From contig NZ_BNJF01000004.1 of the NCBI RefSeq assembly GCF_016587355.1, positions 868,001-932,000 of the forward strand: DNA of 64,000 nt, given 5' to 3'. This DNA comes from Ktedonospora formicarum (lineage in GTDB: Bacteria; Chloroflexota; Ktedonobacteria; Ktedonobacterales; Ktedonobacteraceae). Shown piece by piece: positions 8,020 through 17,964 of this stretch; position 1 is the stretch's first letter; the number at the start of each line of letters is the position of its first letter. Both the position numbers and the translations under genes were made by a program. The notes beneath the pieces are model-generated. The model saw only the letters and a program-made list of their open reading frames with translations. It ran no database searches and was not told the origin of the DNA.

Positions 8020-10143
8020 TCAGCCAAAGCTACTTTCCCCAATGATATCAATAGGAGATGCTACACCTGCTGAGTTGAGGATGACAATGCTTTGAGCATC
8101 TTTGGGCCAGGAGACAGCGACGATAAACTGGTACATAGCTCTCACACTAAGACTGACGCCCATCTGTACATCCCAAAGGGTAAGCCAGGAGGAGGTTGCA
8201 GAGACGAGATGCTTTCCGTCCGGGGACCAGGCCACATCCGTGATCTTTTCATGTGCCTGCATGGAACTCAGAATCTGTAGCTTGCCATCTCTGAGAGACC
8301 AGATCCGCAGATGTCCCTGCGAATCATAACAGGCAAGCATGGTATTATCGGGCGACCAGGCTTTAAGATAATCCGATGAGGTCACAGATCCTGATGTACT
8401 TATCAGCGGGCTGCCAGAATCCTGCGCATCCCAGACATACAACTGATTCCCACTAATAGCGGCAATAGACGCTCCATTGGGAGACCAGGTCAGAGAAGTT
8501 ATCCGATTCTGTATGCCTCGGTAGGAGCGTACTGTTTGGCCATAATTGAGCGAGTCGCGAATAGAGATCATATGCTCAAAGTTCGCCTCACTATTACTCC
8601 CTGCACTGGCAAAATATCGGTGATGAGAGGACCAGGCCAGAAGAGAGTTGGTAGATCGATCTTTCAGGTCAGGCACATGGTAAGAGAACATCTGCTTACC
8701 CGCCGCCTCAAGATCATAGGCGATGATATCACCAACAATATCCGAGATAAGCAAACATGAACCATCAGGGGAAAGAGCGAAGTCATAGGGCGCATACTGC
8801 AACTGATTCTCTATGAGAAGAGTACCGGAGGCTTTGTTCATCGCGAAAATGTCAAATTTGTCATTATACACGATAACCGCTTTTTCCCCGCCAGAGGCAA
8901 AGGCCGCGAAACGCACCTGGGTATCTTTAGAGAAAGATTGGGAAGGAGCCGGGGCAGCATCAATTACTGGCTGCGGCCTGCGCGAAAACAATCTTCCGGA
9001 AAGAGTGCCACCCAAAACAGCAACAGCCGTCGCTCCGGCGGCAACACCGAGAATCGAACGGCGCGTTAGGCCCTTAGCCGGTTTTGGCTGCGGGTGTCCT
9101 GGAGGTGCCTGCACCTGAACCTGCCCCATACCAGGCAGAGGCGATGGACCCACAGGAGAGGTCGCAGGAGGAATAAAGATAGATGGCCTGGATGGCTGGA
9201 TTGTAGGTTGAAGGCTGGCAATTTCGCGCAATGTATTTTCAACACGTGTGATCGATTCCGGTCGCCTCTCAGGGTGGAGCGAGACCATAGACATAACCAG
9301 GTCCTCAAGCTGGGTCGCCCCAGGTAAGGCGGTGAGACGCAAAGGAGAGAAATTGAAGGGATTGTCGGCGGGATCTATGCCGGAGAGAAGATAGTGCAGG
9401 AGCGCACCCAGGCTATAAACGTCCGAGCATGGCGAGGTCTGGGCCTTCCCATACTGCTCTGGGGCAGCATAGCCTGGCGAGCCGAAGGGAACGGTATCCC
9501 TGATCTGGCCAGGCTTAAAATGCCGTGCGATACCAAAATCGATGAGATAGAGCTTACGCCTTATCGTGAGCATAATATTGGCGGGCTTGAGGTCACGAAA
9601 AATAATAGTTGGTTCGCGCGTATGCAAATAGTGGAGAACGTTACAGAGCTGAAGCGCAAGATCGAGCGCCTCAGGTAGCGGCAGAAGCAGTTCCAGGGCA
9701 GTGGGTGAACGCGTAGCGCATATTCGTTCAAGATAGGCTTCCAGAGTCTCACCATCAATAAAATCCATGGTGAGATACCAGTGCTCGGGATCAGTGAAAT
9801 GATCAAAGACGCGAGGAAGACTTGAATGCTTGAGACTGGAGAGGAGCATGACTTCGCGGTTAAAGGCATCCGTTGCTTCAATAATCTGCTGAGAAGAAAG
9901 CCCCCGCAGGTTAATTTGTTTCAGGGCCAAAATGGCGTCATGAGAATGAGTATCAGCAACTTTATACACAGCACCAAAGCCGCCAGTTCCAAGCTGGGAG
10001 AGCAAGCGATAGCGCCCATGAATTAAGAAGGGCTGCTCATTCTCCATACTCTCAGTCAGAGATTGATCACAGGCAAAGCAAGCAATTTGGTCTACAGCAT
10101 TGGCAGCTCCGCATTGAAGACAGTAAAGAACATCCGTTTGCAT
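8020..10143 (-). CDS. Zinc-ribbon Ser/Thr protein kinase with C-terminal beta-propeller
   Basis: A 707-aa membrane-linked kinase. An N-terminal zinc ribbon has Cys8, Cys11, Cys22 and Cys25. The Hanks-type kinase domain (about 44-310) has GTGGFG (52-57), Lys75, FRDLKPAN (Asp184, Asn189), DFG (202-204) and the activation segment GSPGYAAPEQ. After a Pro-rich linker (PSPLPGMG, PGHPQPKPAK), one hydrophobic segment follows Arg-Arg (RRSILGVAAGATAVAVLGG), either a membrane span or a Tat-like signal. A C-terminal WD40-like propeller repeats WSPNG/WSPDG/WSSHH. The kinase is probably cytosolic and the propeller extracytoplasmic (topology inferred). SD AGGA precedes ATG 10143. The build is common in Ktedonobacteria. 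Signal and substrates are unknown. Confidence 0.92.
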   Translation of the reverse strand: MQTDVLYCLQCGAANAVDQIACFACDQSLTESMENEQPFLIHGRYRLLSQLGTGGFGAVYKVADTHSHDAILALKQINLRGLSSQQIIEATDAFNREVMLLSSLKHSSLPRVFDHFTDPEHWYLTMDFIDGETLEAYLERICATRSPTALELLLPLPEALDLALQLCNVLHYLHTREPTIIFRDLKPANIMLTIRRKLYLIDFGIARHFKPGQIRDTVPFGSPGYAAPEQYGKAQTSPCSDVYSLGALLHYLLSGIDPADNPFNFSPLRLTALPGATQLEDLVMSMVSLHPERRPESITRVENTLREIASLQPTIQPSRPSIFIPPATSPVGPSPLPGMGQVQVQAPPGHPQPKPAKGLTRRSILGVAAGATAVAVLGGTLSGRLFSRRPQPVIDAAPAPSQSFSKDTQVRFAAFASGGEKAVIVYNDKFDIFAMNKASGTLLIENQLQYAPYDFALSPDGSCLLISDIVGDIIAYDLEAAGKQMFSYHVPDLKDRSTNSLLAWSSHHRYFASAGSNSEANFEHMISIRDSLNYGQTVRSYRGIQNRITSLTWSPNGASIAAISGNQLYVWDAQDSGSPLISTSGSVTSSDYLKAWSPDNTMLACYDSQGHLRIWSLRDGKLQILSSMQAHEKITDVAWSPDGKHLVSATSSWLTLWDVQMGVSLSVRAMYQFIVAVSWPKDAQSIVILNSAGVASPIDIIGESSFG

Positions 10144-10545
10144 ACATATATTCCTATTTCTATTCCTCGCAGCAAATAACCATATCTATATATCTTAAAA
10201 TAAAATTGATGAAATGTGTGTGGGTCATGTGACCTATTTCGGCTCGCAAATTCAAGCGAATTCTCTCATAGTACAGTTACGCGAGAGTGTAAAAGATTCT
10301 GATTCTCTCGCATCTGGCGCGCTCAACCATTTCAGAGGGAGAAGAAGAGGCGCGTGCGTGAGTTTGATGTCAGCGATACAATAAGCAGAGAACATTCCAT
10401 GTGTACATGATTCTGGTTCGTACGATCGGTAAGGTAGTATTCCATGTCGCCAGAGGCTCTGTGGCACATCCTTTGATCCCGTTCACATGTGGGAGAACGC
10501 GGTCTTCTGGCGTTCTAGCCAAAGACGAGGAGGTCCTCCCATCTC
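10144..10545. other. Divergent promoter region, no gene
   Basis: About 400 bp between the 5' ends of the kinase (-) and the histidine kinase (+). Short open frames here have no coding character. It must hold both promoters, but I see no convincing operator or RNA structure. Confidence 0.5.
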
Positions 10546-12795
10546 ATGCCGGCATTTTCTTCTCCTCGTCATAAAAAGAGCGGGCAGCCGCAACAAAGGG
10601 AGAGCATAGCTGAAGCGCGTTTTCAGGCTCTCGCCCGTGAGTGCGCTGATGTCTTTTGGCTGCTGACTCCCGAGGGCTCCATGCAGCAAGCAGACCTCAG
10701 CTGGTCTACGTTTACCGGGCAAGGGCAACCTGAGTGTCTTGGATATGGCTGGCTTGATGCCTTGCACCCTCTTGATCGACCACAGGTCGAAGCAATGCTT
10801 CACCAATTGGTCACCACTGGCTCTCTTCAGGAAATCGAGTGTCACCTTTGTCAGGGTGATGGGAGTTATCGTCTGCTTCGCCTGCGTGCAATTCCGGTTT
10901 ACGAGCCTGTTGGCACACTGCGCGAAGTGCTCATCTGCGGCACCGACCTTATCCAGCATGAATGGTCTGGACGCATGAGTGACGCGTCCCTCCAGTTAGC
11001 ATTGACCGCATCCGGGGTGGGCATGTGGGAGTGGGATCACCTCGCCCATCAATTGTTCTGGACAGATCAAGAGAAAGCACTCATGGGGTGGCCAGCCGAG
11101 GCGACCGTAACCCATGAGCGCTTCCTGACGGCTCTCCATCCCGATGATCGCGATCGCATCAATCGCATGATTGCTCAGGCATTGGCTAAACCACAAGACT
11201 ATTCCATTGATTACCGTGTGATCTGGCCTGATGGCAGTGTGCATTGGCTCTCCGACCGTGCACGAAGCATCGCAGATGCACAGGGCAATCTGGTACGCCT
11301 GATAGGGGCCACAGTCGATATTACGGAGGTGAAGCAGGCGGAGGAGCAGGTTGTTGCAATCCTCGAAAGTATTACGGATGCATTCTCCTATGTAAACAGG
11401 CAGTGGCGCTACACCTATATCAATCGCGGGCTGGAAAAGTTGATCGGCAAAAAGCGGGAAGAGGTGGTAGGTCGATCTTTCTGGGACTTGCTTCCCGAGA
11501 TTGTTGGGACTCCATTCGAGCGCGTGTACCGCGAAGTCATGGAGACACGGCAGACAAGGCATATTGAAGGTTTTCATCCGAGCTTCCGGCGCTGGTTGAA
11601 TATTCATGTCTATCCAACTCCGGATGGGATTTCCTTCGATTTGCAAGACATTACGGAGCGCAAACAAGCAGAGGGAGCGTTGCGCGAGAGCGAGGCGCGA
11701 TTTCGCGGACTCGTGGATTCCAATCTCATTGGAATCGCGGTCTCTGATCTAGATGGAACGATTCACGAGGCCAATGATGCCTTTCTCAATCTGGTGGGGT
11801 ATACCCAGGAAGATCTGGGAGCAGGCCGTATTCAGTGGAGCACACTGACTCCGCCAGAATATCATACGCAATATTTGCAGATCCTGAAGGAACTGCTCAC
11901 GACGGGAAGGGTCCAGCCCACTGAAATAGAATATCAAGCGAAAAATGGTAGGCGCGTCCCGATTCTGGTTGGCAGAACCCTCTTCCGACAGGAAGGTGCG
12001 GGACCTCTGGCGATCTCGTTCGTCGTCGATCTCACTGCACGCAAAGAGATTGAACGGCAAAAAGATCTCTTCTTAGGGATGACCAGCCATGAGCTGAAAA
12101 CACCACTGGCAGCACTGCGAGGCATACTCCAATTGGTCCAACGACGGATGAAACGCGTAGTCACGAAGGCAGATCATCTCTCTCCAGAGGTGAATGCATT
12201 CTTTGAGAAACTGGCGGAGAGTATGGTGGCATCCATGCGCCAGATAGATATGCAAACACGATTGATCAATGATCTGCTGGATGTTTCACGCATCACCGCC
12301 AACACCTTGCAACTCTCGCTACGCCGCTGCGATCTGGTCAGCATCGTCCATCAAACTATTGATGATCTGCGAGTAATGGCTCCTGAGCGCGTCCTCGTGC
12401 TTGATATCCCGAAAGAAACCAAAATCCTGGTGTTAGTGGATCAGGATCGTATCAGTCAGGTCATAACCAATTATGTCAACAACGCGCTGCGCTATTCAAG
12501 CCCCGATCAACCGATTCAGATTGGCTTGACCATACAGGAGGGCCGTGCTCGTGTCTGGGTGCGAGATCACGGACCTGGGCTCTCCGAAGAGGCTCAGCAG
12601 AACATTTGGAAGCGCTTCCAACAAGTCAAAGGAGTACCTGTGCTCAGCGGCTCGGGGAAAGGGTTGGGCCTGGGCCTGTATATCTGCAAGACACTCATTG
12701 AACAACTCCATGGAAACGTTGGGGTAGAGAGTACCCCTGGAGAAGGTTCCACATTCTGGTTTACGCTGCCACTCGCCCCTGAGGCCGAAAAATGA
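10546..12795 (+). CDS. Multi-PAS sensor histidine kinase, soluble
   Basis: A 749-aa kinase without membrane segments. Four PAS-type domains are visible: at about 25-145 (FQALARECADVFWLLTPEG), 150-265 (LTASGVGMWEWD, ending GATVDITEVKQAEE), 270-375 (ILESITDAFSYVNRQWRYTY, ending DITERKQAE) and 385-500 (LVDSNLIGIAVSDLDGTIHE). The HisKA domain carries the phospho-acceptor His515 in MTSHELKTPLA, and the HATPase domain has YVNNALRYS, RDHGPGLS and GKGLGLGLYI. A redox, light or small-molecule signal sensed in the cytosol is expected. No response regulator lies next to it, so it is an orphan kinase. GAGGAGG precedes ATG 10546. SD spacing is slightly long. Confidence 0.92.
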   Translation: MPAFSSPRHKKSGQPQQRESIAEARFQALARECADVFWLLTPEGSMQQADLSWSTFTGQGQPECLGYGWLDALHPLDRPQVEAMLHQLVTTGSLQEIECHLCQGDGSYRLLRLRAIPVYEPVGTLREVLICGTDLIQHEWSGRMSDASLQLALTASGVGMWEWDHLAHQLFWTDQEKALMGWPAEATVTHERFLTALHPDDRDRINRMIAQALAKPQDYSIDYRVIWPDGSVHWLSDRARSIADAQGNLVRLIGATVDITEVKQAEEQVVAILESITDAFSYVNRQWRYTYINRGLEKLIGKKREEVVGRSFWDLLPEIVGTPFERVYREVMETRQTRHIEGFHPSFRRWLNIHVYPTPDGISFDLQDITERKQAEGALRESEARFRGLVDSNLIGIAVSDLDGTIHEANDAFLNLVGYTQEDLGAGRIQWSTLTPPEYHTQYLQILKELLTTGRVQPTEIEYQAKNGRRVPILVGRTLFRQEGAGPLAISFVVDLTARKEIERQKDLFLGMTSHELKTPLAALRGILQLVQRRMKRVVTKADHLSPEVNAFFEKLAESMVASMRQIDMQTRLINDLLDVSRITANTLQLSLRRCDLVSIVHQTIDDLRVMAPERVLVLDIPKETKILVLVDQDRISQVITNYVNNALRYSSPDQPIQIGLTIQEGRARVWVRDHGPGLSEEAQQNIWKRFQQVKGVPVLSGSGKGLGLGLYICKTLIEQLHGNVGVESTPGEGSTFWFTLPLAPEAEK

Positions 12796-13003
12796 GGTCT
12801 CATCTTCCTCGGAACAGACAATCTTTCGAAGATCCTCGTCTCGTTGGCGGCTAGCACTTCATTCATACACTCGCTTCCAAAAGCATTTAGGGAAGACATT
12901 GACGGGTGCACACAACTCGTGCTCAGCGTGTCAGCGCCCCAGGTTCGCGTGGCTCCCACTTATTGGACAACCATTTGGCAGAGCAAAATAACGCTTCATA
13001 GAA

Positions 13004-13553
13004 ATGACCAGATTATTTAGCCCCCTGAGAATAGTCAGAAAAGCAGAGCCACTGCCAGCCGGGGTACTGGCAACATTGACGTTCCCAGCTGACAAGCCAT
13101 TATTGCCCAGTTTAAAGCGCTGGCTGGCCTTTGATTATACCTGGCAAGCCAGGTTAGGGCAGTTTACATCTTCTATCCAGTTCTTTTCCTTCGCCCCCGT
13201 CGCCTGGATGAAATCGTTCAGGACGAGCTGGACACCTGGGGAGAACTTTATGCCTCGCTAGGCCAGCGTCTCAATACCTGCTTTTTACCACCAGGGGAAT
13301 CTGATTCAAGACGTGTTTATGCCGTGAGCGAAACAGATACGTTGGGTGAATATCCCATGCTCGCTGTAGATGTGGATGATCTCCCCTATGTTGGTCTTAT
13401 GTATCGGCCCATGTCACGAGGATAATCCAGCATGAAATGAGCAGCTATACGTTTCTCTTTCAAGATCCACGCTATGATGCACACCTACAGGAACATGCTC
13501 ACCATCTCTTCCAGGGGAAAAAGGATATGGAAAGGGGCGACAAAAATTGGTAA
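13004..13553 (+). pseudogene. Unknown ~183-aa protein gene, two single-base breaks
   Basis: Three consecutive frames join into one coherent protein: LPAGVLATLTFPADKPLLPS then LKRWLAFDY (frame from ATG 13004), then LASQVRAVYIFYPVLFLRPR and onward to DVDDLPYVGLMY (13141-13403), then AHVTRIIQHEMSSYTFLFQD and onward to MERGDKNW with TAA at 13551-13553. Each switch equals one missing base (near 13134-13140 and near 13402-13406). The frames have clear protein character, so the gene may be intact in reality with two sequencing errors. I do not recognise the family; the look is of a small globular SUKH/immunity-like or DUF protein (guess). It converges on the NB-ARC gene, only 21 bp apart. Confidence 0.55.
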
Positions 13554-13574
13554 GCATATCCTTTTTATTCGAAT

Positions 13575-16199
13575 TCATTCGATCTCGGTCTCTTGAGCTG
13601 GTAGTGTCTTGAGCCACTCAGCAACTTTCGTCCGTGTGCGATTTCCGATAACGTCAAGAATAGCAAGGCTCTCCTGACCCAGTCTACGAGCGTCAGAGAC
13701 ATTTCCCTGACGCAAGGCCACGCGTCCCAGGCCAAAGAGCGCCTCGGCCTTATAGTCCTGCAAGCCGACCGATGCGAGTTCATAGACCTCCCCAAATGCA
13801 ATCTCCGCAATGTTGATATCCAGGCTCGGACAGCGAAGATGCAGCTCGCCCCAATAATTGAGTACCCCGCAGAGCAGCCAGATATTCTTCGTCTGACGCG
13901 TCAGATCCAGCGCTTCCTCAAGAGAGCGATAGGCCTGGCTATACTCTTCCTGTTCCAGAAACACGGCCCCTAAATTCCCCAGATCAGCGCAGGCAAACTC
14001 TCGATTTTCCATCTGGCGTGAGTTTGCCAGAGCTTCTCGTAAATAGGCTTCCGCCTGCGCATAGTGCCCCAGTTCCATAGCTGTCGCACCTAAATTGCCT
14101 AACAAGATCGAGAGTGCATGCCGATATCCAATCGTACGTGCAAGCACAAGCGCCTCTTGCCAGGAGACTTCTGCCTGCGCGTAGTCTCCCTGAAAGCTTG
14201 CATTCTGCCCCATACACGTCAACAATTCAATCAGCAACACAACATCCTGCCCCTGACGAACCAGGTCCAGGCTCTCTTTGAAGTAAGTTTCGGCCAACGC
14301 ATATTGGCCCTGCTCATTTGCCCCGGCCCCTAATGATTTTAATACTGCACCAAGTCGTTGCGTATCACCATGCTGACGCGCAAGTGCAACTCCTTGCTGC
14401 AAATACGCATCGGCAGACTGGTACTGACATTGAAAGAGTGCCGTGCGCCCCAGGAGTATTTGCATGTCACAGGTGAGCTCCCAATCCTCATCTCCCTGCA
14501 TCAATACCAGCCCCTGTTGCAGCTGCTGAGAGGCCTGATCATACTTCCCTTGCTTCAAGGCGACATTTCCCAGATGCAGGAGGATACGGAGAAGCGTCGG
14601 CGTCTCCTGTTCACGTTCGGCAAACTCTCTGGCTTTTTCCAGGTGCGTCATGGCAAGCGCGTACAATCCGCGTTCAACCCAGAAGCGCATACTCGCATGT
14701 GTCAGCTGTATAAAGTCCGCGTGCAAGCCCAACGTGGTCGCAGCCTCCAGAGCCGCCAGGACGTTGTTGCTTTCTACTTCCATACGTTCATAGTCGGTCT
14801 CCTGGGCAGTCACCAACTGAAGAAAATAGGCAACCAGGCGAGCGTATGGAATCTGTGACCGCTGATGGACACGCGCGTAATCCGCTATGACCTGGTGCAA
14901 TGTATAGCGCCCAATACCGACACTCTCTATCAACCCCATATCGCTCAAGATATCGAGCGTGCTGGTTGACGTGCGACTCACCTCAAGCGCAGCCTCCTCT
15001 GAAAAGGTATCGGGTTTCGCCGGAAAGACCGCGAGCGCGCGCAGAGTCTCTTGCGCCTCGGCAGGCAAAAGATGATCGCTCACCGCGAGAATGGACTGCA
15101 AGGTAATGGGCTCATTGTGCGATACGGATGGAGAACGTTCGTAGAGCGCCTGGGGAGCACTTAAGCGCAGCCGCTCCTCGGCTGTATGCAAACGCGCCAG
15201 CGCGGTAAAGAGGCGGCGTGGCTGACCACTATGCATCTCTACCTGCAAATATTTCCCCACCAGTGTCAGAGCAAGTGGTAATCCACCCACTGAACGTATA
15301 AGCTTGTGGGCAGCCTGCGGTTCACAGGCGACCAGGCTCGGAACCAGGCGCTCCAACAAAGACAGGCTCACCGACTCCGGCAACTCCGGCACGGCTACCG
15401 CACCCGTTCCTGCGACCTGAAGTGCGACCGTTGAGAAGCGCGTGGTCACGACATATGCGCAATGTGCCCCAGCGATTTTGAAGACCAACGCGTCTTCGCT
15501 TCGCCAAACATCATCAAGCACAATCAGCAGACGACGACTCCCAATCGCCAGATGTAATGCCTGTGACCATGCTTCAATACTTGTGAACCTTGCAGCCTCG
15601 GCATCCGAAATACCCAGAAGACGGCCCCAGCGACTAAAGACAGCAAGAGGGTTGGGCTGTGTCCCCACGTTTGCCCACAGAAAGCCATCGCGAAAATGAT
15701 CGAGAATCCTGCTTTGCGTGAAGAGGGCCGCCGCCAACGTCGTTTTCCCGACACCAGGAAGTCCATAGAGGGCACACATTCGCTGTGCGGGTTCCAAACA
15801 GAGCTGTGCTGTCAGCGAAGCAAGCATGTCCTCCCGACCCAGGGGCTCACCTGTAGCAGGCAATACGAAGGAATACAGCATATCTTCCGTTCGGGTGGGG
15901 TGAAGCGTTCCAGACTCGACGGCCCCTTCGAGCCCCTCTCCAACAGGTTTCTCTTGCAGGAATCCCAATTCATAGGCGTTTTTTTCGAAAAGTTCGCAGA
16001 GTTTCTGCCGGTAGTAAGGACTTGGCGAAGCGGTGCCGCGCTCCCAACGACTCAGGTAGTAGTAGTCAGCGCCAATCTGGTTCGCGACATATTGTTGGGA
16101 CCAACCACGCATCTGGCGTGCCTCCTTTAATTGGTGATTGGGCATTGCTTTCTCAGCACGCTTCTTCGTGGATGTGACCCTCGTTTTCGCATCTGCCAT
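13575..16199 (-). CDS. XRE-type HTH / NB-ARC ATPase / TPR regulator (STAND family)
   Basis: An 874-aa signal-transduction ATPase. An XRE helix-turn-helix lies at about 20-75 (ARQMRGWSQQYVANQIG, YYLSRWERG). The NB-ARC domain has its P-loop GLPGVGKTT at 146-154, Walker B LLIVLDDVW at 224-232, the sensor VVTTR at 250-254 and GGLPLALTLVGKYL. A winged-helix part (MGLIESVGIGRYTLHQVIAD) leads into a C-terminal superhelix of TPR repeats (ALKQGKYDQAS, ANEQGQYALAE, SFQGDYAQAE, MELGHYAQAE, FLEQEEYSQA). Such proteins are transcription regulators, or in some lineages defence sensors; the DNA-binding domain favours regulation. AAGGA lies 8 bases before ATG 16199. A start at Met19 is possible. It is divergent from the WD40 gene. 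Confidence 0.92.
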   Translation of the reverse strand: MADAKTRVTSTKKRAEKAMPNHQLKEARQMRGWSQQYVANQIGADYYYLSRWERGTASPSPYYRQKLCELFEKNAYELGFLQEKPVGEGLEGAVESGTLHPTRTEDMLYSFVLPATGEPLGREDMLASLTAQLCLEPAQRMCALYGLPGVGKTTLAAALFTQSRILDHFRDGFLWANVGTQPNPLAVFSRWGRLLGISDAEAARFTSIEAWSQALHLAIGSRRLLIVLDDVWRSEDALVFKIAGAHCAYVVTTRFSTVALQVAGTGAVAVPELPESVSLSLLERLVPSLVACEPQAAHKLIRSVGGLPLALTLVGKYLQVEMHSGQPRRLFTALARLHTAEERLRLSAPQALYERSPSVSHNEPITLQSILAVSDHLLPAEAQETLRALAVFPAKPDTFSEEAALEVSRTSTSTLDILSDMGLIESVGIGRYTLHQVIADYARVHQRSQIPYARLVAYFLQLVTAQETDYERMEVESNNVLAALEAATTLGLHADFIQLTHASMRFWVERGLYALAMTHLEKAREFAEREQETPTLLRILLHLGNVALKQGKYDQASQQLQQGLVLMQGDEDWELTCDMQILLGRTALFQCQYQSADAYLQQGVALARQHGDTQRLGAVLKSLGAGANEQGQYALAETYFKESLDLVRQGQDVVLLIELLTCMGQNASFQGDYAQAEVSWQEALVLARTIGYRHALSILLGNLGATAMELGHYAQAEAYLREALANSRQMENREFACADLGNLGAVFLEQEEYSQAYRSLEEALDLTRQTKNIWLLCGVLNYWGELHLRCPSLDINIAEIAFGEVYELASVGLQDYKAEALFGLGRVALRQGNVSDARRLGQESLAILDVIGNRTRTKVAEWLKTLPAQETEIE

Positions 16200-16408
16200 G
16201 TGCGGTGTCCTTCCTCTTTGGGCATCTTTACGCCAACCGGTCTTTGCTACACTCTTGCCTTATAAACGCCACATAGTTGCTATACTTGTTGAGCAAATTT
16301 CTCTGCCATACTTCCTCTTGTGAAGAGTTTCTCGCACGCTGCCATTCATCATACGTGATCATTCGCAAGCAACCAAAACGACAGACAGACATTGAAAGGA
16401 TAGGGGTC

Positions 16409-17626
16409 ATGATTCAAGCATCTGGGCGTGTATGTGCCACCTGTGGAACCGCCCTGGCTCCAAACGCCACCTTCTGCTCTCGCTGTGGTCAGCCATATCA
16501 TCCGACACCAGAGCCCCACAACGGCTCTGGTGTCGCGCCACAAGCCTATGCAGGATACAACACTGTCCCATCAACGAATACCCCTGGAATAGTACGCAAG
16601 CGCTCTCGAACGGGCCTCATTATCACGATCCTTCTCCTGCTGGCAATCATCGGAGGGAGTCTCTTTGTGTTCGTTCTCCCGCGTCTTCAGCAGAGCAATA
16701 GCACAACATCGAAGAGCGATGTGCCTGCGGTTCCCCACCTTCCAGACATCAAAGCGTATACCTATAGCGGGCATACCTCAGTCGTCTGGCAGGTTGCCTG
16801 GTCTCCTAACGGGAAGCTCATTGCCTCTTCTGGTGGCCTCAATGATGAGAGTGTGCAAATCTGGAACGCGGAAACAGGGAAGAAACAGGCACGTTTTCAG
16901 GACTCTGCGATCGTGAACGCCGTGGCCTGGTCGCCTGACAGTAAGTATGTCGCCAGTGGAGGGAGCAGTGACACTGTTGACGTGCTCAACGCGACCAGTG
17001 GAGAGAGGGTCATGTCGTATAAAGGCCATAAAGATGCGATCCTCTCCATTGCCTGGTCTCCTGATGGAAACTCCATCGCCTCTGCAGGCTATGACAAAAC
17101 GGTCCAGATCTGGAACGCGGAAACAGGTGACCCCATTCGCACCTACCAGGGACACACCAACTATGTCACCAGTATTGCCTGGTCGCCCGATGGGAAGCGT
17201 CTTGCCTCCGCCAGTTATGATGGCACCGTTCAGATCTGGAATGCCTCGAACGGGAGTCTCGCACAGACCTATAAAGGACACAGTGGTCGTGTCTACGCAC
17301 TCGCCTGGTCTCCCGATGGCAAGCAGATCGCCTCGGGCGGCGATGACCAGATAGTTCGCATCTGGAACGCGCTCACAGGTCAAACAAGCACCGTTTTTAG
17401 TCAGCAGAAAGGGAGCATCAGCAGTATTGCCTGGTCTCCTGACGGCAAGCGCATCGCCTCTGCCAGTTATGACAAAACGGTCCAGGTCTGGGACCCAAAC
17501 AAGAGCCATGTCTACGCCTACACGGCCCATACTGATTATGTGTACGCGGTCACCTGGTCTCCTGATAGCCAATATATCGCCTCTGCCAGCGCTGACCACA
17601 CAGTCCACGTCTGGAAACCCGAATAA
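16409..17626 (+). CDS. Zinc-ribbon, single-TM protein with seven-bladed WD40 propeller
   Basis: A 405-aa protein from ATG 16409 (AAAGGATAGGGG upstream; a longer start at 16277 is unlikely). The N-terminal zinc ribbon CATCG...CSRCG is followed by a linker. One membrane span (LIITILLLLAIIGGSLFVFV, about residues 71-90) separates it from a complete WD40 propeller of seven repeats with WSPDGKRIASASYD- and VQIWNA-like cores. The repeats are also visible in the DNA as a ~126-bp period with GCCTGGTCTCC. The architecture matches a sensor or scaffold with the propeller outside and the zinc ribbon inside (topology inferred). It shares zinc ribbon plus propeller with the kinase at 8020-10143, so it may be a non-kinase partner or paralogue. 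Confidence 0.9.
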   Translation: MIQASGRVCATCGTALAPNATFCSRCGQPYHPTPEPHNGSGVAPQAYAGYNTVPSTNTPGIVRKRSRTGLIITILLLLAIIGGSLFVFVLPRLQQSNSTTSKSDVPAVPHLPDIKAYTYSGHTSVVWQVAWSPNGKLIASSGGLNDESVQIWNAETGKKQARFQDSAIVNAVAWSPDSKYVASGGSSDTVDVLNATSGERVMSYKGHKDAILSIAWSPDGNSIASAGYDKTVQIWNAETGDPIRTYQGHTNYVTSIAWSPDGKRLASASYDGTVQIWNASNGSLAQTYKGHSGRVYALAWSPDGKQIASGGDDQIVRIWNALTGQTSTVFSQQKGSISSIAWSPDGKRIASASYDKTVQVWDPNKSHVYAYTAHTDYVYAVTWSPDSQYIASASADHTVHVWKPE

Positions 17627-17658
17627 GCTTCATTCTTCGAAGCAGGTATTGTACAGAG

Positions 17659-17964
17659 ATGACTGCCTCCAGACCCGGAAGGACCTGGAGGCGGCAACGG
17701 AAAGATCTGGAGGCAGCGACGGTGTGTGCTCATTCCAACCTCTCCTTTTATCAGCCTGCTGTTTTCGGACTTTCTGTTGAGGAGGGGATGAAGCGACACG
17801 TTCCTGTTATTCAGGGAATGGTCTTGCTAGCTGTCCAGATGAGCCGCTATACCCATATGCTTCCGCTGGCGGGTTTTTTGAATGAGCAAACGCGCCAGGA
17901 ATTGACCGAGGATGCCAAAAAGTATGCGCCTCAAACGTTTCAGGCTACAACACAGGGATATTGA
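17659..17964 (+). CDS. Small unknown open frame, possibly a gene remnant
   Basis: A 101-codon frame. The first 30 residues look non-coding (Arg-rich, over a short direct repeat at about 17672-17722). The second part has protein character: VIQGMVLLAVQMSRYTHMLP, then LAGFLNEQTRQELTEDAKKYAPQ. A start at the internal ATG 17788 has a GAGGAGG almost touching it, spacing too short to be convincing. No family recognised. It may be the 3' end of a lost gene. Confidence 0.3.
   Translation: MTASRPGRTWRRQRKDLEAATVCAHSNLSFYQPAVFGLSVEEGMKRHVPVIQGMVLLAVQMSRYTHMLPLAGFLNEQTRQELTEDAKKYAPQTFQATTQGY

Noticed and set aside
10996..11667. 223-codon minus-strand frame in the histidine kinase gene
   Set aside because: Overlaps conserved PAS domains on the plus strand and has no recognisable domain.
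16790..17600. Regular ~126-bp DNA repeat suggesting a satellite or CRISPR-like array
   Set aside because: The period equals the 42-residue WD40 blade and the repeats are translated; no short palindromic repeats with unique spacers exist.
16778..17608. 276-codon open frame on the minus strand inside the WD40 gene
   Set aside because: Its periodic GRGD/RRPGN pattern mirrors the WD40 DNA repeats on the other strand; it is an antisense shadow.
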